Of a stretch of 64,000 nucleotides of DNA, positions 1-6,468 are shown one piece after another (positions within the stretch are counted from its first letter, which is position 1; every line of letters begins with the position of its first letter). The stretch spans positions 1 through 64,000 of the forward strand of contig NZ_JHYG01000008.1 in the NCBI RefSeq assembly GCF_000687875.1. The letters run 5' to 3'. The position numbers were made by a program, and so were the translations under genes. The stretch is from Acidocella facilis ATCC 35904 (GTDB taxonomy: Bacteria; Pseudomonadota; Alphaproteobacteria; Acetobacterales; Acetobacteraceae). The notes beneath the pieces are model-generated. The model was given only the letters and a program-made list of their open reading frames with translations, made no database searches and had not been told where the DNA came from.

Positions 1-174
1 ATGCGCTCCGTCATCATCACCAGCCAGGTACCGGTCGAGCGCTGGTACGAAATCATCGGCGATCCAACCATCGCCGACGCCATCCTCGACCGCCTCGTCC
101 ACAATGCCTATCGCATCGAACTCACCGGCGAGAGCCTGCGCAAAAAGCGCGATCAGGCTACCGCTACCGCCTGA
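1..174 (+). CDS. istB: IS21-family helper ATPase IstB, C-terminal fragment
   Basis: The first 57 codons read as the conserved C-terminus of IstB, the AAA+ helper of IS21-type transposition: an IITSQVPVERW block, then GDPTIADAILDRLVHNAYRI and ELTGESLRK. The gene is cut by the left window edge, and the ATG at base 1 is an internal methionine, not the start. The IS right end follows at 235-329, so IstB lies next to the terminus as in other IS21 elements. The transposase gene istA would lie upstream, outside the window. Confidence 0.88.
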   Translation: MRSVIITSQVPVERWYEIIGDPTIADAILDRLVHNAYRIELTGESLRKKRDQATATA

Positions 175-234
175 ACTTGACCCCAAACAAGGACCCGATA
201 ATCATTCAACCAGACCCAAACGAAGACGTTCAGG

Positions 235-329
235 TGGCCGACATCAAATCGGAACGCTGGCCGGCTTCAATTCGGAATCAGTGGCCGGATTCAAGTTGGA
301 ATGCATGGCCGGCTTCGTCGGAATCCGCA
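235..329 (+). mobile_element. IS21-family right end with four terminal repeats
   Basis: Four degenerate direct repeats begin at 235, 258, 282 and 306 (spacing 23, 24, 24). Each has the form TGGCCGRMWTC followed by TCGGAAT or TTGGAAT. Several 20-odd-bp repeats just inside the end, placed after istB, are typical of IS21-type termini, where they bind the transposase. The element probably ends at the CA dinucleotide at 328-329. The target duplication cannot be checked because the other end is outside the window. Confidence 0.75.
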
Positions 330-649
330 TAACGACGCTGCCGACCGCCCCCAACGCCGCCTTCTAGGCTCGATTCTCCCTCCATGCGCTTGCCCGTGCA
401 AGGACGCTCGCCATGCTCGCCCTACGGGCTGCGCGTGTCTGCGCGCCGCCTATGGCGGTGGCGGCTGCGCCACCATCCTTTGACGGGCTGCGCGCCTTCC
501 GGGTTCCTGCCACCAGGGACGGGACGAAGAACCGGGTTTTGCCGGTCCGAACAAAGAACCGTAATCGCGCAATCGCACTGGCGGGCAGGCCTAATTTATG
601 CAATCATTGCTGCGAATGCCATCAACGCTAGAACGTCAGGAGCAAGCTC
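330..649. other. Intergenic, no recognisable gene
   Basis: This 320-base stretch between the IS21 end and the fitA-like gene has only short frames on both strands with no family resemblance or convincing ribosome binding site. Its composition, with CTGCGCG and CGGGTT runs, looks like plasmid-derived DNA. I see no tRNA, terminator or att-like feature in it. Confidence 0.5.
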
Positions 650-895
650 ATGGCCAGCATCACCATTCGCAATCTTGAAGACGGGCTGAAATCCCGCCTT
701 CGCGTGCAGGCGGCGGTCCATGGCCGGTCCATGGAAGACGAAGCGCGGGACATCCTCCGCTCGGCCCTCAGCCGCCAAGCCCCGTCCGCCGCCAACCTGG
801 CGGAAACCATCCATGCCCGCTTCGCTGCCCTGGGCGGGGCCGACCTGCCCATAGCGCCGCGTGAACCGATGCCTGAGCCTCCGGCGTTCGACTGA
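650..895 (+). CDS. FitA/VapB-type ribbon-helix-helix antitoxin
   Basis: An 81-residue protein. Residues 1-45 form an Arc-like ribbon-helix-helix: MASITIRNLEDGLKSRLR, then a helix containing HGRSMEDEARDILRSAL. This matches the FitA/StbC antitoxin class. The acidic, proline-rich tail is the part that normally wraps the PIN toxin. The stop overlaps the toxin start by one base (TGATG), so the two are translationally coupled. It should neutralise the toxin and repress the operon. GGAGCAAGCTC ahead of the ATG supplies the ribosome binding site. Confidence 0.85.
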   Translation: MASITIRNLEDGLKSRLRVQAAVHGRSMEDEARDILRSALSRQAPSAANLAETIHARFAALGGADLPIAPREPMPEPPAFD

Positions 896-1314
896 TGATC
901 CTTTTGGATACGAATGTCGTCTCGGAGCTTATGCGCCCCGCTCCCACCCAGGGGGTGATGTCCTGGGTGGCCGCACAGCCGCCGGCAAGCCTGTTCCTCT
1001 CCACCGTCACCGAGGCCGAGTTGCGCTATGGCGTTATGCTGCTGCCCGAGGGGCGGCGGAGAGGAGAACTGCTCACCGCCCTTGAAACCATGCTGGCTGT
1101 GGATTTCGCCGGGCGCATCCTGCCGTTTGACAGCCCTGCGGCAAGCGCCTTTGCGGCGATTTCCACTGGGCGGCGCCAGATGGGCAAGCCGATCTCCCAG
1201 TTCGATGCGCAGATCGCCGCCATCGCCCAGTCCAGGGGCGCGGAACTGGCCACCCGCAACGTGGCGGATTTTGAGGACTGCGGCGTGAGGATCATCAACC
1301 CCTGGGAGCGCTAA
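895..1314 (+). CDS. FitB/VapC-type PIN-domain ribonuclease toxin
   Basis: A 139-residue PIN domain. The expected acidic metal-binding residues are present: D5 (MILLDTNVVSEL), E42 (TEAELRYG), D104 (QFDAQIAAIA) and D125 (TRNVADF). PIN toxins of this class cut RNA, often initiator tRNA or rRNA, when the antitoxin is lost. Length and motifs are complete, so it is probably active. It lies in a decaying island, consistent with an addiction module that has outlived its neighbours. Confidence 0.87.
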   Translation: MILLDTNVVSELMRPAPTQGVMSWVAAQPPASLFLSTVTEAELRYGVMLLPEGRRRGELLTALETMLAVDFAGRILPFDSPAASAFAAISTGRRQMGKPISQFDAQIAAIAQSRGAELATRNVADFEDCGVRIINPWER

Positions 1315-1469
1315 GTCTTAGGCTTCAAATTATTCAATCAGAACAGTGGCTTGATGAATACAAGGCCCCTGTTTTCACATTCACAGACGCTTTACAGACC
1401 CTTGTTTCCGACGCTGTTTCCAGTCAGCGTTTTGCACAGAACTTTCACAGAAATTGTGGAGTTTGGATC

Positions 1470-1982
1470 ATGGTCGAGAGCTTCTACCAGCAAGCCCACC
1501 GCCTCCGAGACGGGGCAACCGTCGCGTTCGACCCGGTGAAATACGACAAATGGGGCTGGGCTATAGCGGCACGGGCTATAAGGGCCAGAGCAAGACACAG
1601 CCCACAACGGCGGCCGTCTATGACAATTCCTATGCCTGGGATGCCCGCGCGGCCTATGTCATCGGCACACGGCACTGGGAGGATTACCGGCTCTTCGTGC
1701 CACGCGAGCTGGCGCCGGACCTGACCGTCCTGACCGGCCAGATCATGCGGCAGCGCGAGGATAGGGGGGACGTCGCTACGGTTTGAGGCCACTCCGTCCC
1801 ATCACACGAATTCCGGCCCGGCAGCGGATGCGGCCGATCAAAAACTGCGCGCTTCCTTGGAGAAGGGCCGGGAAATACTGATCGCCGCGCAGGCCGAACG
1901 GGCGCGGCAGGCCGAGGAAATGAGAAAAGCGCAAGAACTGCGCAACACGCTCAGGCCACGAGGACCGAGATTGGGAAGATGA
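1470..1982 (+). pseudogene. Frameshifted plasmid-type gene, function unknown
   Basis: Three overlapping frames join into one plausible protein: MVESFYQQAHRLRDG to KYDKWG (from 1470), then GLGYSGTGYKGQ through APDLTVLTGQIMRQRED (to about 1765), then RFEATPSHHTNSG to a helical Glu/Arg-rich tail ending at 1982. The first shift lies at a GGGG run near 1552, the second at a GGGGGG run at 1764-1769. I do not recognise the family. The helical charged tail recalls proteins carried on conjugative plasmids. Sequencing error at the G runs is an alternative. Confidence 0.45.
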
Positions 1983-1998
1983 GCCTTACGTTACGGCA

Positions 1999-2061
1999 TT
2001 CCCGATCGCGCATATTTACCTCGAAACCCGGGAAATCCGAGCACATGTTCCCGATCGGGAA
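1999..2061. promoter_or_regulatory. Paired operator-like sites before HipB-like gene
   Basis: TTCCCGATCGGGAA at 2048-2061 is a perfect 14-base palindrome. A second copy of its left half, TTCCCGATCG at 1999-2008, is also followed by an ATATTT tract, so the two 19-base blocks differ at only two positions and start 49 bases apart. They lie directly upstream of the HTH gene at 2078. HipB-class antitoxins repress their own promoters through palindromes, so autoregulation is the natural inference. Confidence 0.5.
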
Positions 2062-2077
2062 TATTTTGTGGCATCAC

Positions 2078-2311
2078 ATGACTGACAATCTGGCTAAAGC
2101 GTTTGGAGATATGGTTCGGGCCAACCGGCGCAAGGCTGGGCTGACCCAGGCCGAGCTTGCCTTGATCTCCGGCACCGGCCTGCGCTTCATCATCGATCTC
2201 GAAGCGGGCAAAGCGTCCTGCCGGTTGGGCATGGCTTTGAGGGTTGGCAAAGCCCTGGGCATAGAGATGACCGCCGCCAGTAAGACTGCTGATTTGCCGG
2301 GGGCTCCCTGA
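2078..2311 (+). CDS. HipB/Y4mF-type XRE antitoxin-like regulator
   Basis: A 77-residue protein from the ATG at 2078; a longer in-frame start at 1979 would run through the operator sites and is less likely. The HTH is clear: FGDMVRANRRKAGLTQAELA, ISGTGLRFIIDLEAGKASC, then LRVGKALGIEMT. HipB-like antitoxins normally pair with the HipA kinase encoded immediately downstream. Here only a short hipA-like remnant follows, so this is probably an orphan antitoxin or autorepressor. Confidence 0.75.
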   Translation: MTDNLAKAFGDMVRANRRKAGLTQAELALISGTGLRFIIDLEAGKASCRLGMALRVGKALGIEMTAASKTADLPGAP

Positions 2312-2388
2312 TAGCACCCACACCGGTTTTCCATGAGACCCAGCTTGTCGGCAAAATTCAGGCAAATCGCCCTTTCGCCCTGAGAAAA
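2311..2388 (+). pseudogene. hipA remnant (N-terminal scrap)
   Basis: The frame that opens directly at the hipB-like stop reads IAPTPVFHETQLVGKIQ. This resembles the start of HipA/Y4mE kinases, where a 'hetqLVGri' strand is usual. The expected start codon overlapping the upstream stop is ATA rather than ATG, and similarity fades after about 25 codons. I infer that the toxin was deleted. The match is short and could be chance. Confidence 0.4.
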
Positions 2389-2455
2389 TGCCGGTGTGTC
2401 AGCAAGTTGCCGTCATCGCTCAAAGCGGGTCTGAGGGCGCGAGAGATTGCTCGGC

Positions 2456-2486
2456 ATGAGCGATAGAAAAGCCTCCTATCGCTCAT
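2456..2486. repeat. Perfect 11-bp inverted repeat (hairpin)
   Basis: ATGAGCGATAG (2456-2466) and CTATCGCTCAT (2476-2486) are exact reverse complements around a 9-base loop. It sits between the hipA remnant and the Fic promoter. It has no T-run, so it may be a protein-binding site or an mRNA hairpin rather than an intrinsic terminator. Confidence 0.6.
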
Positions 2487-2543
2487 AAATTCGCATATTT
2501 GCCGCATCACTTGCGGTGGATAGCCGCCCACGGTGGTGTCGCC

Positions 2544-2610
2544 CGTTATTTAAGAGCGCTTACCTTAGCTCAACCACTATTTAAGCCAATCGCCAATTGA
2601 TTAAATAACG
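2544..2610. promoter_or_regulatory. Repeated ATTTAA boxes upstream of fic
   Basis: CGTTATTTAA (2544-2553) and its exact reverse complement TTAAATAACG (2601-2610) flank a third box, CTATTTAAGC, at about 2577. All lie within 90 bases of the fic start. The Fic protein carries a C-terminal winged helix, so an autoregulatory operator is plausible. Regulation itself is inferred. Confidence 0.4.
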
Positions 2611-2630
2611 CAACACCCGCATAGTAAGGC

Positions 2631-3812
2631 ATGTCCGAATCGGCTTCCAACCTCAGGCTAGGCCGCTTTGTCGAAACCCCGGTAGCGGGTGAGATCGTGC
2701 GGGCCTTCGTGCCGCCCCCACTGCCGCCGGAGCCGCAGATCGACGTGCTGGCTCTTTTGGAGCGGCTAAGTCTGGCGGAACGCGCCTTGGGGCGTTTAGA
2801 CGGCATTACCATGCTGCTGCCGCGCCAAGAGCTGTTCCTCTACATGTATGTGAGGAAGGAAGCGGTCCTTTCATCTCAGATCGAGGGCACGCAATCGACC
2901 CTTTCGGACCTGCTCCGCTTCGAGACCGAAGCGCAAGCCGGGCAGCCGATCGACGACATCCGCGAAGTCTCGAATCATGTCGATGCGATGATGTACGGAC
3001 TCGACCGTCTGGAAGACCTGCCGCTGTCGCTGCGGCTGATCCGCGAGATGCACCAACGACTACTACAAAGCGGGCGGGGCGGCACAAAAAATCCCGGCGA
3101 GTTTCGGCGGTCTCAGAACTGGATCGGCGGCTCACGTCCCGGTAACGCGCTGTTCGTGCCACCGCCGCCGGCCGAGATGGAAGCCTGTCTCGATGCGCTT
3201 GAGCGCTTCATGCACGAAGACGGCTCGCGCCTACCGGCCCTCATCAAGGCCGGCCTGCTGCATGTTCAGTTTGAGACCATCCACCCATTCCTTGATGGAA
3301 ATGGCAGGATCGGCCGCTTGCTGGTGACGTTGTATCTCTGCGTCAACGGTGTGCTGCGCAAGCCGTTATTTTATTTGAGCCTCTACCTGAAAACCCATCG
3401 TGCCGAGTATTACCGCCTGCTTCAGGAGGTGCGCGAACAAGGCGCGTGGGAAGCCTGGCTCGATTTCTTCCTCACCGGCGTTGCGGATACGGCTAATCAA
3501 GCCTTCGAGGCTGCTACCCGGATCGTCGATCTGTTCAAGGAAGATCGCGAGCAGATTACCACACAAAGCGACCGGGCAGGCTCCGCGCTGCGTATTCACG
3601 ATCTATTTCAGCAAAACCCTTTCCTGACGGCAAACCAGCTCGTTCAGAAAACAGGTCTCTCAGCTCCCACGGTCAATGCCGCGCTCGCCGATCTGGAGCG
3701 ATTTGGCATCGTCGAGGAAATCACCGGGCGCAAACGGGGGCGTGTGTTCAGTTACCGGCGATATCTCGCCATCTTGAGCGAGGGAACCGACCCGCTCCCC
3801 ACTTCGGCCTAG
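2631..3812 (+). CDS. Fic-family protein AMP-transferase with C-terminal winged helix
   Basis: A 393-residue protein with the complete Fic active site HPFLDGNGRIGR at residues 218-229 (catalytic H218). It has an N-terminal inhibitory helix, SSQIEGT at 81-87 with the regulatory E85. That makes it a class II, self-inhibited Fic like Shewanella SoFic. Residues about 325-385 form a winged HTH (FLTANQLVQKTGLSAPTVN, then FGIVEEITGRKRGRVFSY). Family members AMPylate proteins, often themselves or a DNA-topology enzyme, but the target here is unknown. It is convergent with the GTPase operon. Confidence 0.9.
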   Translation: MSESASNLRLGRFVETPVAGEIVRAFVPPPLPPEPQIDVLALLERLSLAERALGRLDGITMLLPRQELFLYMYVRKEAVLSSQIEGTQSTLSDLLRFETEAQAGQPIDDIREVSNHVDAMMYGLDRLEDLPLSLRLIREMHQRLLQSGRGGTKNPGEFRRSQNWIGGSRPGNALFVPPPPAEMEACLDALERFMHEDGSRLPALIKAGLLHVQFETIHPFLDGNGRIGRLLVTLYLCVNGVLRKPLFYLSLYLKTHRAEYYRLLQEVREQGAWEAWLDFFLTGVADTANQAFEAATRIVDLFKEDREQITTQSDRAGSALRIHDLFQQNPFLTANQLVQKTGLSAPTVNAALADLERFGIVEEITGRKRGRVFSYRRYLAILSEGTDPLPTSA

Positions 3813-3898
3813 ATGGGGGAGCCTGTGCCGATAAAAACTATCTCCGCCGCACAATCCACGACCGCCTTCGATCTTAGTGTTTGCGATTTCTCCTCGTT

Positions 3899-4513
3899 CT
3901 AAGGGTGAGCGGTATGCCCCACAATATAGAACGTCGTGGCGCTGGCGGCGGTGAGGGAGAGGATAGCGAGCGTTGCGATGCTCAATATCCGCAAGAATCC
4001 TGCTTTGCGTTCCAGCTCAATTATGCGGTTTTGCTGGGCAGTATTTTTTTCCTCAATGGATTGGGCGATCTGGGCAATGGCGTCGGCCAACGAAGCGGCG
4101 CGTTTCTCATCGCGCTGATGCGCTGCATTCTGAGCTGATGCGATAGAGTTCATCAGTTCCTGTGCCAAGCTTTCAGCCTGCGACTTGAATTGCGCGGGCA
4201 ATGCCTCGCACAGGCCAGTGATGTTCGTTTGCGCGCTGAGAATTTGATCCAGCCGCTGGCCTTGCTGGTCAGAAATTTTTCCGGCTTGGGCGATGCTTAC
4301 GGTCAGCGTCTCCGTTTGCTCTTGGACTTGCCCGACGAGTTCTCCATTGGCTTCAACGAGCTCTTTGAGCTGGCGGGGTAAATTTCTGGAGAACGTGTTG
4401 ACGTAACCCGATAATTTCGCGACTTCCTCTGTCAGGCCATTGAGTTGCACGGCTAATACGCGTTCGAGTAGGGCACGCAATTCGTCTTCCAGCTGGTCGT
4501 CTGTGTCGCTCAT
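3899..4513 (-). CDS. Coiled-coil protein with C-terminal membrane anchor (GTPase operon, third gene)
   Basis: A 204-residue protein from the ATG at 4513, which overlaps the stop of the upstream GTPase gene by one base (TAATG). Residues 1-170 are almost entirely charged and heptad-like (DELRALLERVL, TEEVAKLSGYVNTF, DQILSAQTNITG, SIEEKNTAQQNRI), indicating a long coiled coil. Residues 173-197 (FLRILSIATLAILSLTAA onwards) are one transmembrane helix followed by a short polar tail. No catalytic motif is visible. Its role is inferred as a membrane tether or adaptor for the two GTPases with which it is co-translated. Confidence 0.72.
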   Translation of the reverse strand: MSDTDDQLEDELRALLERVLAVQLNGLTEEVAKLSGYVNTFSRNLPRQLKELVEANGELVGQVQEQTETLTVSIAQAGKISDQQGQRLDQILSAQTNITGLCEALPAQFKSQAESLAQELMNSIASAQNAAHQRDEKRAASLADAIAQIAQSIEEKNTAQQNRIIELERKAGFLRILSIATLAILSLTAASATTFYIVGHTAHP

Positions 4514-6468
4514 TATATATCCTCTGTGGTTGCGCACGATGTGGTGAAGTGGTTGCGAAAACGGGTACTTATGGCGACCGCTCCAACGAGTTGTAAAAAG
4601 CGCCGCGCCGGGACGGGCTCTCTGGCCATGATATCGCGGCGGGCGCGCAGATCTTTGCGCAGAGCTGCCCGCAGTAATTCGTCGAATGCCGCAGCTCGTT
4701 GCTGGTCGGCGGCGAGTGAGCGCTTAAGCTCGGCGAGCTCTTTTTTCCGTTGCACTGTTGCCGCTTGTTGTTCCGCCAGCTCATGATCCAGCTGCTCGAT
4801 GCGCGCCTGTACGCGCTGCCGCGCACGCTGCATCCGCTTCTGCGCATGCTGCAGCACGGCCTCGTGAGCCAGAATGGCGCTGTCGCATGCCTCGACGAAG
4901 CGAGTGCGCAGCCAGGTGGTGGCTTTTTCCATACAGTCCGTGAGCTGCTCCCGGTCTTCCGCAAAACTGTGACCCGGCACCAGCTGCCAATAACCGTCGA
5001 TCATAGGGTTTTCGAGCTGCTTGTCGATTTCCTTGAAGAAGAACGCTGCGCGTCTGGCGAATTTCTTCTCTTCGAATTCAACCGCCATGAGCGTGAGGAT
5101 TTCATCCACATGGTCCGTCTCAGACTCGGATGCCAGACTCCCCAGGTCTGCGACAGCGTGCCACATAAGCGCCTGGAAGCGCCGGGCGGTGCTGCGCAGG
5201 TAGCTTTTTTTCATGGCGCTCGTATCGTCGGCCGCGGGCAGGCACGCGGACATGGTTTTCAGTTTTTTCTCGAATTCCAGGCATAATTCGTCGCGGGCGC
5301 CGGAGATTGGCAGGGTATCTGCCAAAGCTGCCAGACGTTTGGTGCGGCGCGCATGCTGCTGACGCCATTTTTCCAGATCGGCCTCGCGCTGCCGCAGGTC
5401 TTTATCCGCAGCTTCCTGTGCCTCCTTATGACGTGCAATTGCTTCCTCTTCCAATTTCATGGCGATACTGAAGGCATCATGCGCATGGCGCAGACGGCCA
5501 AGCGGGTCCGCCGCATTGGTGATGCGTGCGCACAGCTCTTTGCGCAATTGATCCATGAGCGGGCCGGCCCGCTCACGCCGCTCTGCTGAAGCTTGTTCCC
5601 AGGAATCGCCGAAATCCAGAGGAAAAAGGCAATGCAGGTCCGTGACCTTGATGCCAAACGTCCCCATCTGCTCGGCGCAACGTTTCCGCAACGCGTCGAC
5701 GTCGCGGATCTCACCCGGTGCGTCGAGCCACTCCTGCACTGATTGGAGCTTGAAGGCGTAACTTGTGACGACACAGAAGCGGGCGGAGGAGACCCGCCAA
5801 TCCAGCGCCCGCAGACCGCCGGCCGCGAGTGTTATTGGATTGAGAAAACCGAGATCATCCGCGCGGGTAATCAACAATACGAGATCCGCCGTAGATACGT
5901 ATCTTTGCGCCACGCTGCGGACGAATTTTCCTTCATTCAGATTCGTGGGGTTGATGCCTGGCAGGTCGAGAATGCGCACGCGCGGTAGAGCGGGCCGGGC
6001 TGGATTGAAATATTGCTTTGGAATATGCAACGTGGCGACGCGCGTGTCTTCCATCTCATCCGCTTCGACGCAGTCGCGCAGTTTTTCGAGAGCTTTTTGC
6101 AGGCCGGCAGCATTCAGCGGCTTTCCATTGTCGATGCGCCAGTGCTCATCGGCACTTTCATGGTAAATCATTGGTACGGAGGTGGAGGAGTTTCCGGCCG
6201 CACGGCCGCCGCGGAGCGCTTCACTGACATGCTTCAACGCAGAAGCTGAGATCCCCAGAAGCTCAAGCAGGAGGGTGGTTTTGCCGACCTGGGTGGGGCC
6301 GAAGAGAACGATCGTGGTTTCGTCCCTGGCTTCGGGGAGCTGGCCGCGCGTCCACTCGCTCAATTCCATACGGAAATGCTCATAAGCGTCCAGCGCCCAG
6401 CTCTTGCGGCCCTTTTCTCCCTCGGCCCATAGGCGCCGCAAAGTGGGGGCCGGCATGTGGCCATCCAT
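4513..6468 (-). CDS. Dynamin-like large GTPase (canonical motifs), second gene of operon
   Basis: A 651-residue P-loop GTPase. G1 is GPTQVGKT (57-64). A dynamin-style G2 contains T96 in STSVPM. G3 is LDLPG (167-171, D168) and G4 is TRAD (201-204). The rest is helical: a long charged stretch around residues 330-400 and another near 550-620 (RMQRARQRVQARIEQLDHEL), as in stalk regions of dynamin-like proteins. No transmembrane segment is evident. It starts within the stop of the upstream gene (TGATG), so the two are coupled. Likely partner of the membrane-associated P-loop protein upstream. The exact family is uncertain. Confidence 0.75.
   Translation of the reverse strand: MDGHMPAPTLRRLWAEGEKGRKSWALDAYEHFRMELSEWTRGQLPEARDETTIVLFGPTQVGKTTLLLELLGISASALKHVSEALRGGRAAGNSSTSVPMIYHESADEHWRIDNGKPLNAAGLQKALEKLRDCVEADEMEDTRVATLHIPKQYFNPARPALPRVRILDLPGINPTNLNEGKFVRSVAQRYVSTADLVLLITRADDLGFLNPITLAAGGLRALDWRVSSARFCVVTSYAFKLQSVQEWLDAPGEIRDVDALRKRCAEQMGTFGIKVTDLHCLFPLDFGDSWEQASAERRERAGPLMDQLRKELCARITNAADPLGRLRHAHDAFSIAMKLEEEAIARHKEAQEAADKDLRQREADLEKWRQQHARRTKRLAALADTLPISGARDELCLEFEKKLKTMSACLPAADDTSAMKKSYLRSTARRFQALMWHAVADLGSLASESETDHVDEILTLMAVEFEEKKFARRAAFFFKEIDKQLENPMIDGYWQLVPGHSFAEDREQLTDCMEKATTWLRTRFVEACDSAILAHEAVLQHAQKRMQRARQRVQARIEQLDHELAEQQAATVQRKKELAELKRSLAADQQRAAAFDELLRAALRKDLRARRDIMAREPVPARRFLQLVGAVAISTRFRNHFTTSCATTEDI

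Noticed and set aside
235-329. Four spaced repeats as a short CRISPR array
   Set aside because: Repeats are degenerate and contiguous (23-24-base period without spacers), directly downstream of istB, so they are IS21 terminal repeats.
1979-2077. N-terminal extension of the HipB-like protein
   Set aside because: It would translate through both operator copies and precedes the conserved HTH; the ATG at 2078 fits family length.
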